Assembly: GCF_020404405.1 (NCBI RefSeq) | Contig: NZ_JAIZDA010000003.1 | Coordinates: 1 to 64,000 of the forward strand | DNA length: 64,000 nt | From: Novosphingobium sp. FKTRR1 | GTDB lineage: Bacteria > Pseudomonadota > Alphaproteobacteria > Sphingomonadales > Sphingomonadaceae | Direction of reading: 5' to 3' | In this document: positions 8,318-17,651 of the stretch, piece by piece | Position numbering within the stretch: position 1 is the first letter of the stretch | Layout of the letters: every line of letters begins with the position of its first letter | Translations under genes and position numbers: made by a program | Notes under the pieces: model-generated | Seen by the model: only the letters and a program-made list of their open reading frames with translations | Databases searched by the model: none | What the model was told of the DNA's origin: nothing

Positions 8318-9604
8318 TTACAGGCGATACCGCACGGATATCATGGCGCGATTGTTGTCGTATTCGCGCATTTGGGCGGTTGGCACGTTGTTTCGCCGCA
8401 AACCATGCAACAGCGTGAAATCCACCTGCCAATGCGTATCGACCAGCCATGTCGTGGCGAACTGGGCGGTTCCGAAGGTATCGCGCTGTTCGCCCCCGCG
8501 GAATGCCGCGCGGGTGAAGGTGATCGCAGGGCGCAGAATGAAGTTGCGCAGCAGTTCATGATCAGCAGCAATCGAGAAGGTATCCTCGCGCACGCCGGCA
8601 ATGCCAACGATGGGCGATCGTTGAAAGGTGCGCGCCGCGCGCAAACGCACCGTCGTCAACCCTGTCGGGCTCCACGCCAGCGCTCCATTGAAAGCCAACG
8701 CGCGGATTGCCGGAAAGCGCCCATCGTGAAACTTTTGCCCGATATAACCAAGTCCGATTTCGCCCTGAACAAGCCGGTTCCCTCCGAAAGCCACGCCGGC
8801 CAGCACGGTGGTGCCGTTGGAATTGCGGTCCACGCCGCCCGGTTGTTCACGCGTATAGCGGCTGTGCGACAACGACAGATCGATGAACCCTGCCAAGCCG
8901 GGCGAAATGCCCTTCGCCACGCGCGCATTGCCCGATGTCACCTCATAATCGCGCGGGGACAGATCGATCGTCGCGCCATCAAGCTGGCGATCCTGATACA
9001 CGAACCGCTGATACCGGCCGCCGAGATGAAAGCGTACGGTGCCGACGTCCTGCTCGAGCGCGATAGCGCCGATCGTGCGGTCAAAGCCGATCGGTTTTGT
9101 GCCGAACAATGTGTCACCGGTCGTGCCGCGTGCTTCGATCAGATGGGCTTGCGACGCCTCTGCCAGCAGAACGGTTCGGCGGGCAAGGTTCAGCCGCCCG
9201 TTGGCCGACGCGTCAAACGATTGGGTGTCTTCCGACCGGTGGCTGGCGTAACGCTCTAACCGAGCGTCGGCCCGAACAGCCAGTTCATGGTTTGGCCCGC
9301 GCGACGCCAGCACGATGCCGGGACGCAACGCGATGCCGACATCGCGCACTTTCACATCGCTGCGAGCATAAAGATTGTCGGTGACCGTGGCGTCGACCTG
9401 CAACACCGGCGCGACTTCCAACGGACCGAACCGGATAGGAGGCGGTTCGTACCCCGGTCGCGAGCGCGCGTTGACCGTGTCCCGCGCCGCTCGGGCTTCG
9501 ACTGCGTTTTGTGCATGTGCGGCCTCTGTGCTGGCAAGCATTCCGCCGATCGCGACCATGCGAATGGCACAAGAACAGTGTCCGCGCACGCCCCGCAACC
9601 GCAT
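8318..9604 (-). CDS. Outer-membrane beta-barrel protein of EPS cluster
   Basis: 428 residues with a signal peptide ending near AAHAQNA. An N-terminal stretch (FGPLEVAPVLQVDATVTDN) leads into alternating amphipathic strands and a final strand RAMISVRYRL, typical of an outer-membrane barrel ending in an aromatic or hydrophobic residue. It resembles the barrel proteins (BBP2_2-like, DUF560-like) often found in exopolysaccharide loci. The substrate is not evident. It is the first gene of a two-gene minus-strand unit with the cell wall hydrolase. A role as the outer-membrane exit or retention site for the polymer is inference from position. Confidence 0.75.
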   Translation of the reverse strand: MRLRGVRGHCSCAIRMVAIGGMLASTEAAHAQNAVEARAARDTVNARSRPGYEPPPIRFGPLEVAPVLQVDATVTDNLYARSDVKVRDVGIALRPGIVLASRGPNHELAVRADARLERYASHRSEDTQSFDASANGRLNLARRTVLLAEASQAHLIEARGTTGDTLFGTKPIGFDRTIGAIALEQDVGTVRFHLGGRYQRFVYQDRQLDGATIDLSPRDYEVTSGNARVAKGISPGLAGFIDLSLSHSRYTREQPGGVDRNSNGTTVLAGVAFGGNRLVQGEIGLGYIGQKFHDGRFPAIRALAFNGALAWSPTGLTTVRLRAARTFQRSPIVGIAGVREDTFSIAADHELLRNFILRPAITFTRAAFRGGEQRDTFGTAQFATTWLVDTHWQVDFTLLHGLRRNNVPTAQMREYDNNRAMISVRYRL

Positions 9605-9780
9605 TGTTTTTCCGCCTCCGCATCGTCAAAACCCGATCCGGAGTTATCACCGTTATGCCATGGTGTGCGCGCAATTGCCGCCGTATCCGAGCAAGTACTC
9701 AGCGTTTTGCACCCGCATTCGTCCGGAATTAACCACTGGGCGAAAGTGTTCGTTGAGTGTGCTGGCCGATAGAAACAGGC

Positions 9781-10299
9781 ATGACGCGATCCAGCCATCA
9801 CCGCCCGTCCGGTTTGTTAGCCAACCTCATGCCGCGCACGCTTGTGCGCTTCGCCAGAGTGGCGGCGGCCTGCATCGGGCTGGCCATGATCGTCGGCTAC
9901 GTTGGTAACAGCCTTACCCTGGAAAGCGCTGCGCTCGGCAGCTTCGCGCTGGCGGTGACCCTGTTGCTGGCAGTACCAGACCAGCGGAGTTCGGAACTGC
10001 TGGCCGCGGCCGCAATCTGGCTCACTACCGGGGAGTTCCTGACCGCCGTCCATGATGGGCACTTTGCGGTTTGGCGCTGGCTCGTTGCGATCGCCACGGT
10101 CGGCATGGTCTTGGTATCGCTGAAAGTGCAGTATTTGCGTATGCTTGCGCGCAGCAACCCCTATCGCACCATTGGTGATCTCGACCGACGGGCAAGGTCC
10201 ACCGGCGTTCTGCCGTTGGGGGCTGCGACAGCCGCAGGAGCGCGCAGTTTCGATCCAGCAGGCCAAAGCAGACGCGAAGGTTCGTCGCCTGCAGCCTGA
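9781..10299 (+). CDS. Small integral membrane protein, unknown function
   Basis: 172 residues from the ATG at 9781 (MTRSSHHRPSG). Three hydrophobic helices are visible: one around AAACIGLAMIVGYVG, one around GSFALAVTLLLAV, and one around WLVAIATVGMVLVSLKV, with a fourth weaker one between. The C-terminal 45 residues are polar and Arg-rich. I do not recognise a family. It is transcribed towards the glycosyltransferase gene and its 3' end overlaps that gene's probable extension by about 139 bp on the opposite strand. Translations of the other strand across 9817-10160 look unnatural, which supports this frame. The real C terminus could be shorter than drawn. Confidence 0.6.
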   Translation: MTRSSHHRPSGLLANLMPRTLVRFARVAAACIGLAMIVGYVGNSLTLESAALGSFALAVTLLLAVPDQRSSELLAAAAIWLTTGEFLTAVHDGHFAVWRWLVAIATVGMVLVSLKVQYLRMLARSNPYRTIGDLDRRARSTGVLPLGAATAAGARSFDPAGQSRREGSSPAA

Positions 10300-11571
10300 A
10301 CGGCTCTGCCCGTGCGGTCCAACCGCGCGGTGTAGTGGCCGACAAGCGCATCGATCCAACCTTCGGGCGAATGAGCCAAAGCCGCAGTTTTTTGAAAGGC
10401 GGCGTGGCTCATCCGGCAAACCAGACTGTCGTCATCGGCCAATTGCCGCAACATCGCGCCAAGTGCAGCAGGGTCGCGCGGATCGGCGGCCAAAGCGGCG
10501 CCGCTTGCCACGAGATCGTCGGCTAGAAGAGCGCTGTGCGGCAACACGACAGGCAGCCCGCTTAGCGCAGCTTCCATTGCCACCAAGCCGTATGGCTCCG
10601 GATAGCGGCTGGGCATGATCAACGCGCGCGCGCGCGGCGATTTCCGCGATCTGATCGGTCGCAAGCCTGCCGGTGAAACGTGCTTGCGGATAGCGTTCCC
10701 GCAAAGTGGGAGCCAGCACACCGTCGCCAACGATGCAGATCGGCACGCCAGCGCGCGCGGCCGCTTCGAGTGCGAGGTCTGGGCCTTTGGTTTCCTCAAG
10801 CCGTCCGACGAACAGGAATTCGCGATTGGTTTCGGCGGGGATGCGCTTGCGACTGAACGGCATGACCGGGTTTGGCAACGTGTGGATCGCATGATCGGGA
10901 ATACCTGCTCGCCGCAAGTACGGCTTCATCGCCGCATGAATGGCCAGCACCGGGGGTGAGGCACCAGGGCGGTAGACCGCGCGTTGGATCATCGCCCGCG
11001 CGATCCGCCAGAGCTTGTGCGCGCGGCCTCGGCGATCGCAGGCGGCGATCAGGCAGCCGGGGCCGAGCGGGCGATGCGGGCAGGGCGCTCCCGTGCGCAA
11101 ATCGGCAAACGCTCCGTTCGGACATGCGAGGAAGAAGTCATGCGCCGAAATGACCAGCCGCTCGCGCACCGGGGCCAATGCGGCAAACACCGCAGGCGAC
11201 AGGATCTGCGACCAACCGTGAAGATGATAGACCGTTCGCGGCGTGTCGTTCTGCGCGATCCAATCGCGGACGAGCGTGAACGCAGCGCGGTTCCACAGTC
11301 CATCGCGCAATGCCGATCCAAAGCCGCGCGCCAGCAGACGCCCTGCGCCCAGTCCGACGCAGGAAACGCCGGAGCCTGCCCATGCTTCAACATCGACCCT
11401 GTCACCGGCGAGAATGGTCACGGCATGGCCGCGCGCGCTCAGGGCCCGTGCCGACGCCACGGCAAGCGCGCTGGCTCCGCCCATCGGACTGGACAAGTCG
11501 TTGATCACGACGATCCGGTCGATGCCGCTCTGTATGCTTGGTTTGTCGGTCGACACGGTACCGGTCGTCAT
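10161..11571 (-). pseudogene. GT4-type glycosyltransferase with frameshift in a (CG)7 tract
   Basis: Starting at the ATG at 11571 (overlapping the upstream stop as ATGA), the frame encodes a GT-B glycosyltransferase. It shows IVVINDLSSPMGGASALAV near the N terminus and EFLFVGRLEETKGPDLALEA at the start of the C-terminal half. After EIAARAR the frame goes wrong, while the -1/+2 frame continues perfectly as ALIMPSRYPEPYGLVAMEAA, the EX7E donor-binding motif. It then runs on to a stop at 10161-10163. The break falls exactly in the CG-dinucleotide run at 10623-10636. With 5 or 8 repeats instead of 7 the gene would be intact. It is thus either a slippage-switched gene, a recent mutation or a sequencing error. 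It presumably adds a sugar to the EPS repeat unit. Confidence 0.85.
10623..10636. repeat. (CG)7 simple repeat causing frameshift
   Basis: Seven uninterrupted CG dinucleotides lie inside the glycosyltransferase coding region. Dinucleotide tracts gain or lose units by strand slippage. Here seven units leave the reading frame broken, whereas five or eight restore it. Confidence 0.9.
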
Positions 11572-12857
11572 GCAGGTTCGGCCGAGACAGGCTGCCACGC
11601 TGTGCCGAAAGCAGCCATTTGGCTTGGCGGAGCCGAACCGATGTTGACACCGGCTGCCGCTGCTGCAAGCCGCCGGGCCATGCGCCCGATATCCCGGCTG
11701 GTCCGATCGATCAGATGAGCAAGTGCTGTTGCATCGACGCCTTCGTCCAACGCCCGGCGGGCCAAGGCGGTCAACTGCGATGCAGGAAGGTCATCGGTCG
11801 CAGCGATGTAAGCGTCGCGCCCGGCAAGGGCAAAGAAGCTTTCCAGTTTAACGTCCCACTTCAGCCCGATGGTAGGGATGGCAAAGGCATGCGCGGCGAT
11901 GCAGGCGTGCATCCGGTGCGCCACGACAAGATCGCAACTCGAAATGAAGGTGACCAGTTCGGCGGGATCGACGAAGGGGTTGGTGATGGTGACCGGTCCC
12001 CGCGCTTGCGCGATCCAGCCTGGTCCCATCATCGCCAGATAGTCACGGTCTTCGGGGCTGCCGTTGGTGAACAGTGCCACGCGCAGTCCGGCGTCTGTCA
12101 AGGCACGGGCCGCTTGCCCATACCAGAGATCGGTCGCGCGGTCCTGTTCGGACCCTTCAGGGTCGGCGTGGCCGGTGGCGTGGTAGCGCAAGGCCATCGG
12201 CGCAGTCACGCACAAGCCAGCAACCGGCCCGTCATAAGCCGGGGCGCCGCGCCGAAAGTGCCTTGCGGCAAGCAGACCGGGGTCGCCCGCCAATTCAGCC
12301 GGTGGCAGGCCAGCCGGTTCGAGTTGAGTGCTCCAGGCTAGTTGCGATTGTCGATCACGCACGGTGACCGATGCCAGTCGCGCGGTGCCGATCGCGCGGG
12401 AGAACAGCGCCCTTCCGGCGCGCGACCAGCCCTTGTTCGCCCCGACACCGTGCACGGCCAGCGGAAGCTTGCGCCGCCGTGCTTCGGCCAGTGCGGCAGC
12501 AATTTTCATCGGGAAATTCAGATCGGCATCGGTCAACAGGTTGCCACCGCCCAGCACGACCGCATCGCATCCCGCCAACTGGCGCCGGAAATGGCGTCGC
12601 AACCGCAGCGCCACCAGCCCGGCCAGCACCATGCGCGCCGCGCGCTGCCGCGCCCAGCCGGGCAGCGCTTCGAGTACCGAGATCAGGTGTCCGCGGCGAC
12701 TTGGCCGGATGGCGGGATAGGCACGTCGCCCTGCCAGATCGATCGAATGGACAAGCGCGCCGGGCAGGGCCGCTGCCAGTTCCCGCTCAAGGCATTCGGA
12801 CAGCAGGCCATCCCCCAGATTGGGACTGTACTTCACGTTGAGCAGCCCGATCCGCAT
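11568..12857 (-). CDS. Polysaccharide pyruvyl transferase family protein
   Basis: 429 residues from the ATG at 12857 (MRIGLLNVKYSPNLGDGLLS). The family signatures are the N-terminal NLGDGL motif, the CDAVVLGGGNLLTDADLN segment at about 110-127, and the late motif VVAHRMHACIAAHAFAIPT, which matches the conserved RxHA..A.G.P region of CsaB/WcaK-type enzymes. These add ketal-linked pyruvate from phosphoenolpyruvate to sugars, giving acidic polymers. A longer frame to 12944 exists, but its extra residues look non-coding. The stop overlaps the start of the glycosyltransferase gene by four bases, so the two are translationally coupled. It may instead be a WcaK-like protein of different activity. 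Confidence 0.85.
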   Translation of the reverse strand: MRIGLLNVKYSPNLGDGLLSECLERELAAALPGALVHSIDLAGRRAYPAIRPSRRGHLISVLEALPGWARQRAARMVLAGLVALRLRRHFRRQLAGCDAVVLGGGNLLTDADLNFPMKIAAALAEARRRKLPLAVHGVGANKGWSRAGRALFSRAIGTARLASVTVRDRQSQLAWSTQLEPAGLPPAELAGDPGLLAARHFRRGAPAYDGPVAGLCVTAPMALRYHATGHADPEGSEQDRATDLWYGQAARALTDAGLRVALFTNGSPEDRDYLAMMGPGWIAQARGPVTITNPFVDPAELVTFISSCDLVVAHRMHACIAAHAFAIPTIGLKWDVKLESFFALAGRDAYIAATDDLPASQLTALARRALDEGVDATALAHLIDRTSRDIGRMARRLAAAAAGVNIGSAPPSQMAAFGTAWQPVSAEPA

Positions 12858-13098
12858 CAGGCAGGCCATTCCGCAAGAAACGGCGTGCGGTGCACGTTGT
12901 CGGGGCTGAACAAGGTTGATCGTTCGGTAACCATGTCCCGACATTCGCGCCAGGGAGCCCCAGCAGCAAGCAGGGATGGACCCGCTTCATAGCCGTTTCG
13001 GATCAACTTTCAACGCAAGTGCCCCCGAAGGCCGGTGCCCTAGTCTTTAGGGCCCTAACGGCGCCGAACGATGCCCGGTATCGGGATTGCCCGATCGA

Positions 13099-14520
13099 TC
13101 AGGGTTTCAGGCCGCCTCCCAGCACGCGATAGAGCGTGACCATATTGGTCGCCTTTGTCAGCCGGGCCGTGACCAGCCCCTGCCGGGCCGAATAGGCCGT
13201 GCGCTGCGCGGTGAGCGGCTCCAGATAGGTCGCGACACCGGCGTCATAGCGCTTTTGCGACAGGCTGGCGGCCAGTTCGGCGTTGCTGAGCAGACTTGCC
13301 GCCGCATCGACCCGTGCATCGATCGTCCCGCGCCGGGCAAGGGCATCGGCAACGTCGCGAAACGCGCTCTGGATCGCCTTTTCATAGCTGGCGATGGCGG
13401 CGTCCCGGCTGGCCTTGGCGCCGGCCAAGGCATTCGCCTTGACCCCGCCATCGAACAGCGTCTGGCTAAGGCTACCGCTGGCGTTCCAGCGGAACTGCCC
13501 CGCATCGAACAAGCCGGACAGGCTGCTGCTGGCAAAGCCGAGCAGCCCGGTCAGCGAAATCGTGGGGAAGAACGCCGCACGTGCCGCGCCTATGTTGGCG
13601 TTGGCGCCTTGCAGCGTGTGTTCGGCCTGCAGCACGTCCGGACGGCGCAACAGCACCGCCGAATCGAGTCCGACCGGCAGGCTGGCGCGCACCTGATCGC
13701 CGTTGCCCAGCGTGGTAGGCAACTGCTCAGAGCCGACCGGCTGGCCGACCAGCAGATCGAGCGCATTCTTCGCTTGCGCCAATGCGGTGGTGAAGTCGGC
13801 GACATCAGCGCGCGCGCTTTCGACCTGGGTCTGGGCCTGCGCCACATCCAGCTTCGTGCCGATACCATCGCCTTCGCGTCGCTGGGTGACCTTGAGCGTC
13901 CGGGTCTGGCTGGCGAGCGTCTGCTGCGCGACGGCAAGCGCATCGGCGTTGGCGGCATAAGTCAACCATGCTGTGGCGACTTCGCCGACCAGCGCGATAG
14001 TGGCGGCCTTGCGGCCTTCATCGCTGGCGAGGTAGCTTTCGAAGGCGGCGCGGGTCAGGCTGGCCTTGCGTCCCCACAGATCTATCTCGAACGCCGACGT
14101 GCCGGCTGAGGCGGCGAAGCTCTCGGTCGTGCCCGATTGGCCCGTGCCCGACGCACCGCTCGACAGCGAGCCGTTGTGCACAGCGCTTGCCGTACCGCCC
14201 GCGGTGATGGCAGGCAGGTTGGCGGCGCGCTGCTGGCGGTAGGTGGTGCGCGCCAGTTCGACATTGGCGATCGTCACACGCAAGTCGCGGTTGTTGGCGA
14301 GCGCGGTGCCGATCACCGCCTGCAACTGCGGGTCGGTGAAGAAGTCATGCCAACCCATGGCATCGACCTGACCGTCGCCCGCTGTCAAAGCGGCATAAGC
14401 TGGTCCTTGCGGCAGGGCGGGCGGTACTGGCGCCGTGGGGCGGACATAGTGCGGCGCCATGCTGCAGCCAGCCAGCAAGAGTGCGGCACACGTCGATAGG
14501 CCGGTACGCAAGGTCATCAT
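13099..14520 (-). CDS. RND efflux outer-membrane lipoprotein (NodT/OprM family)
   Basis: 473 residues from the ATG at 14520. The signal peptide TGLSTCAALLLAGC is a lipoprotein type with Cys lipidation, followed by the family start SMAPHYVRP. Two OEP domains follow, with long helices rich in Ala and Gln, the motif FEIDLWGRKASLTRAAFES, and LLRRPDVLQAEHTLQGANAN near 300. It forms the TolC-like trimeric exit duct of an RND pump. It is the last gene of the mfp-permease-omp operon: its start overlaps the permease stop as ATGATGA. An upstream extension to 14571 lies inside the permease gene and is rejected. Confidence 0.93.
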   Translation of the reverse strand: MMTLRTGLSTCAALLLAGCSMAPHYVRPTAPVPPALPQGPAYAALTAGDGQVDAMGWHDFFTDPQLQAVIGTALANNRDLRVTIANVELARTTYRQQRAANLPAITAGGTASAVHNGSLSSGASGTGQSGTTESFAASAGTSAFEIDLWGRKASLTRAAFESYLASDEGRKAATIALVGEVATAWLTYAANADALAVAQQTLASQTRTLKVTQRREGDGIGTKLDVAQAQTQVESARADVADFTTALAQAKNALDLLVGQPVGSEQLPTTLGNGDQVRASLPVGLDSAVLLRRPDVLQAEHTLQGANANIGAARAAFFPTISLTGLLGFASSSLSGLFDAGQFRWNASGSLSQTLFDGGVKANALAGAKASRDAAIASYEKAIQSAFRDVADALARRGTIDARVDAAASLLSNAELAASLSQKRYDAGVATYLEPLTAQRTAYSARQGLVTARLTKATNMVTLYRVLGGGLKP

Positions 14521-17500
14521 GCCGTGGCCTCCTGACCGGGAACGGCGGGCCGGGGCTTGCGGCCCAACCAACGCTTCACGCTGACGAAGAACAGCGGCAC
14601 GAAGAAGATAGCCAGCACCGTGGCCGAGATCATCCCGCCCAGCACCGCCGTGCCGATGGCTTCGCGCCCGTTGGCGCCCGCGCCGCTCGCGATCGCCAGC
14701 GGGATCACACCCGCGATGAAGGCGACACTGGTCATCATGATCGGCCGGAAGCGCATCCGCGCCGCATCGCGCGCGGCTTCATAGGCGCTGAGGCCGCGTT
14801 GCATGCCGAACTCGGCAAACTCGACGATCAGGATCGCATTCTTGGCCGACAGCCCGATGGTGGTCAGCAAGGCGACCTGAAAATAGATGTCGTTGGCAAA
14901 GCCGCGCAGCGTGACCGCCAGCACCGCACCGATGACGCCGAGCGGGATCACCAGCAGTACCGACAGCGGCACCGTCCAGCTTTCATAGAGCGCGGCAAGG
15001 CACAGGAAGATGAAGAAGATCGAAGCGCCGAACAGCAGCGGAGCCTTGCTCGAACTGGACCGCTCCTGATAGGAAAGGCCACTCCATGCCACGTCATAGC
15101 CGCCGTTCAACTGCGCCGCATGGGCTTCCATCAGCTTCATCGCCTGACCCGAGCTTACCCCGGCGGCGCCGCTTCCCTGAAGCTGCTGGGCCGGAATACC
15201 GTTGAAGCGGCGCAGCAATAGCGGACCCGATGTCCAGCCGACATTGGCCAGCGCGCTTAGCGGTACCATGTCGCCGTTCTTGCCGCGCACCTGCCAGGTG
15301 CCAAGGTCGCTAGGGCTGGCGCGGAACGGCGCATCGCCCTGGACGTAGACCTTCTTGACCCGGCCGCGATCGACGAAGTCGTTGACGTAGGTGCCCCCCC
15401 ACGCAGTGGCGATGGTGGAATTGACGTCCGACGGCGCGACCTGCAGCGCGGTGGCTGCGGCATCGTTCAGATCGACCTGTACCTGCGGGGTATTTTCCAA
15501 CCCGCCAAAGCGGACCTGCGACAACTGCTTGTCGGCGTTGGCATCGTCGGTCAATTGCTTGCGCGCGGCGGTCAAGGCGTCGGCGCCCTGGCCGGAAGCA
15601 TCCTGCAACCACATCTCGAAACCGGCCGAGTTGCCAAGGCCACGGATGGCGGGAGGGGCGATCACCAGCGCCTGACCGACCACTTCCTGCATGAAGTGCT
15701 TGTTCAGGCGCTTGGCGATGGCATCGGCCGAGTTGGCCGCGCCGACACGTTCGTCCCACGGCTTGAGCACGATCCATCCCTGACCGATGTTCTGGCCGTT
15801 GCCCTGCAACTGGCTGCGGCCCACGGCAACGAACACGTGGTCGACGTTGGCGCTTTCAGCCTTGCGCACATAGTCTGCCGCCTTGAGCGCGAATTCGCGG
15901 GTCTGTTCGAGCGTCGATCCGGAAGGCAGCGTGAAGCTGAGGTTCATGTTGCCCTGATCTTCATCGGGCAGGAAGCTCGTCGGCAACCGCGTATCGAGCC
16001 ATAAGGCCAGCGCGGTGATCCCGGCGAACACCGCCAGCCAGGGCAGCGGACGGCCCAGGAACCCGACCAGACGGCTTTCGTAACCGGATTGCGCGCGGTC
16101 ATAGTGGTGATTGAACGCGCGGAAGAAGCGATGGCGCGGCTTTTCCTCATGCTTGAGCAAAGTCGCGCACAAGGCCGGGGTCAGGATCAGCGCGACCGCC
16201 ACCGACAGCGCCATCGCCGACACGATGGTGACCGAGAACTGGCGATAGATCACGCCGGTCGAGCCGCCGAAGAACGCCATCGGGATGAACACAGCGCTCA
16301 ACACCAGCGTGATGCCGATCAGCGCCGAGGTGATCTCGCCCATCGACTTGATCGTGGCGTCGCGCGGGGAAAGGTGCTCCTCGGCCATCACGCGCTCGAC
16401 GTTTTCGACCACGACGATGGCGTCATCGACCAGCAGGCCAATGGCCAGCACCAGCCCGAACATGGTCAGCGTGTTCATGGTATAGCCGACCGCGGCCAGC
16501 ACGCCGAAGGTGCCCAGCAGCACCACCGGCACCGCGATCGCCGGGATCAGCGTGGCGCGCCAGTTTTGCAGAAAAACGTACATCACGATCACGACCAGCA
16601 CGATCGCCTCGAACAGGGTTTTGATCACCTCGTTGATCGAAATTTTGACGAAGGTGCTGGAATCGCGCGGGTAATCGATGCGATAGCCGGGTGGCAGGTC
16701 TTTCGAGAGTTCGGTGACCTTGGCCTTGATCAACTCGGCGGTGGTCATCGCATTGGCGCCCGAGGCGAGGTTGGCGAACAGGCCGACCGCCGGATTGCCG
16801 TCGATCCGGCTGATCGAGGAATAGTTCTCCATCCCCATCTCGACGCGGGCGACGTCCTTCAGCCGCACGGTGGCCCCATCGACCGTGGTCTTGAGGATCA
16901 AGTTCTGGAACTGATCGATCGTCTGCAGCCGCGAACGGGCGGTGATCGTGGCGTTGAGCCGCTGTCCGTCGGGTGAGGGCTGGCCACCCACTTCACCCGC
17001 CGAGACTTGCGTGTTCTGGGCAAGCAGGGCGTTGTTCACGTCGGACGGCATGAGCCCGACCGCCGCCAGTTTGACCGGGTCGAGCCAGATGCGCATGGCG
17101 TATTGCGAACCGAACACGTCGGCATTGCCCACGCCCGGCAGGCGCGAGATCGGATCGAGCATGTGGATCGCCAGATAGTCGGCGATGTCGGCAATGTCGC
17201 TCTTGCCCGTGGTGTCGGACAGCGCGAGCATCAGCAGGAAGTCGCTTTGCGACTTGTTGACCGTCAGCCCCTGCGCCTGCACTTGCGTCGGCAAGCGGGT
17301 GAGTGCGCGCTGCAGCACGTTCTGCACTTGCACTTGCGCGGTATCGGGGTTGACGCTCTTGTCGAATGTCGCGGTGATCGAGGCCTGACCGTTGTTGCTG
17401 GTCGAGGTGAAGTAGAGCAGCCCGTCGATGCCCTTGAGCTGTTGCTCAAGCACCTGCGTTACGCTGTTCTCGATCGTCTGGGCATCGGCGCCGGGGTAGT

Positions 17501-17645
17501 TGGCGCTGACCGAGATCGTCGGCGGGGCGATGTCGGGGAACTGCTCGACGCCCATGGTCGAGACAGCATAAGTACCGGCGGCCATGACGACGATGGCCAG
17601 CACCCAGGCAAAGATCGGGCGATAGGCGAAAAAGCGCGACAGCAT
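14517..17645 (-). CDS. RND multidrug efflux permease (AcrB/HAE1 family)
   Basis: 1042 residues, the normal length of a proton-driven inner-membrane hydrophobe/amphiphile pump. It begins MLSRFFAYRPIFAWVLAIVV and has TM segments at the N terminus, around 340-500, and around 870-1030. The transmembrane proton-relay region reads LVLAIGLLVDDAIVVVENVE with paired aspartates. The periplasmic part includes the FPDIAPPTISVSANYPGA entry segment. It takes substrates from the periplasm or outer leaflet and passes them to the outer-membrane duct through the adaptor. It starts 6 bp after the adaptor gene and overlaps the outer-membrane gene. Substrate range cannot be predicted. Confidence 0.96.
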   Translation of the reverse strand: MLSRFFAYRPIFAWVLAIVVMAAGTYAVSTMGVEQFPDIAPPTISVSANYPGADAQTIENSVTQVLEQQLKGIDGLLYFTSTSNNGQASITATFDKSVNPDTAQVQVQNVLQRALTRLPTQVQAQGLTVNKSQSDFLLMLALSDTTGKSDIADIADYLAIHMLDPISRLPGVGNADVFGSQYAMRIWLDPVKLAAVGLMPSDVNNALLAQNTQVSAGEVGGQPSPDGQRLNATITARSRLQTIDQFQNLILKTTVDGATVRLKDVARVEMGMENYSSISRIDGNPAVGLFANLASGANAMTTAELIKAKVTELSKDLPPGYRIDYPRDSSTFVKISINEVIKTLFEAIVLVVIVMYVFLQNWRATLIPAIAVPVVLLGTFGVLAAVGYTMNTLTMFGLVLAIGLLVDDAIVVVENVERVMAEEHLSPRDATIKSMGEITSALIGITLVLSAVFIPMAFFGGSTGVIYRQFSVTIVSAMALSVAVALILTPALCATLLKHEEKPRHRFFRAFNHHYDRAQSGYESRLVGFLGRPLPWLAVFAGITALALWLDTRLPTSFLPDEDQGNMNLSFTLPSGSTLEQTREFALKAADYVRKAESANVDHVFVAVGRSQLQGNGQNIGQGWIVLKPWDERVGAANSADAIAKRLNKHFMQEVVGQALVIAPPAIRGLGNSAGFEMWLQDASGQGADALTAARKQLTDDANADKQLSQVRFGGLENTPQVQVDLNDAAATALQVAPSDVNSTIATAWGGTYVNDFVDRGRVKKVYVQGDAPFRASPSDLGTWQVRGKNGDMVPLSALANVGWTSGPLLLRRFNGIPAQQLQGSGAAGVSSGQAMKLMEAHAAQLNGGYDVAWSGLSYQERSSSSKAPLLFGASIFFIFLCLAALYESWTVPLSVLLVIPLGVIGAVLAVTLRGFANDIYFQVALLTTIGLSAKNAILIVEFAEFGMQRGLSAYEAARDAARMRFRPIMMTSVAFIAGVIPLAIASGAGANGREAIGTAVLGGMISATVLAIFFVPLFFVSVKRWLGRKPRPAVPGQEATA

Positions 17646-17651
17646 GGCCGG

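Noticed and set aside
13037..13053. GCCCTA/TAGGGC stem downstream of the RND operon as a terminator
   Set aside because: Only six base pairs and no T-run. Too weak to list as a terminator.
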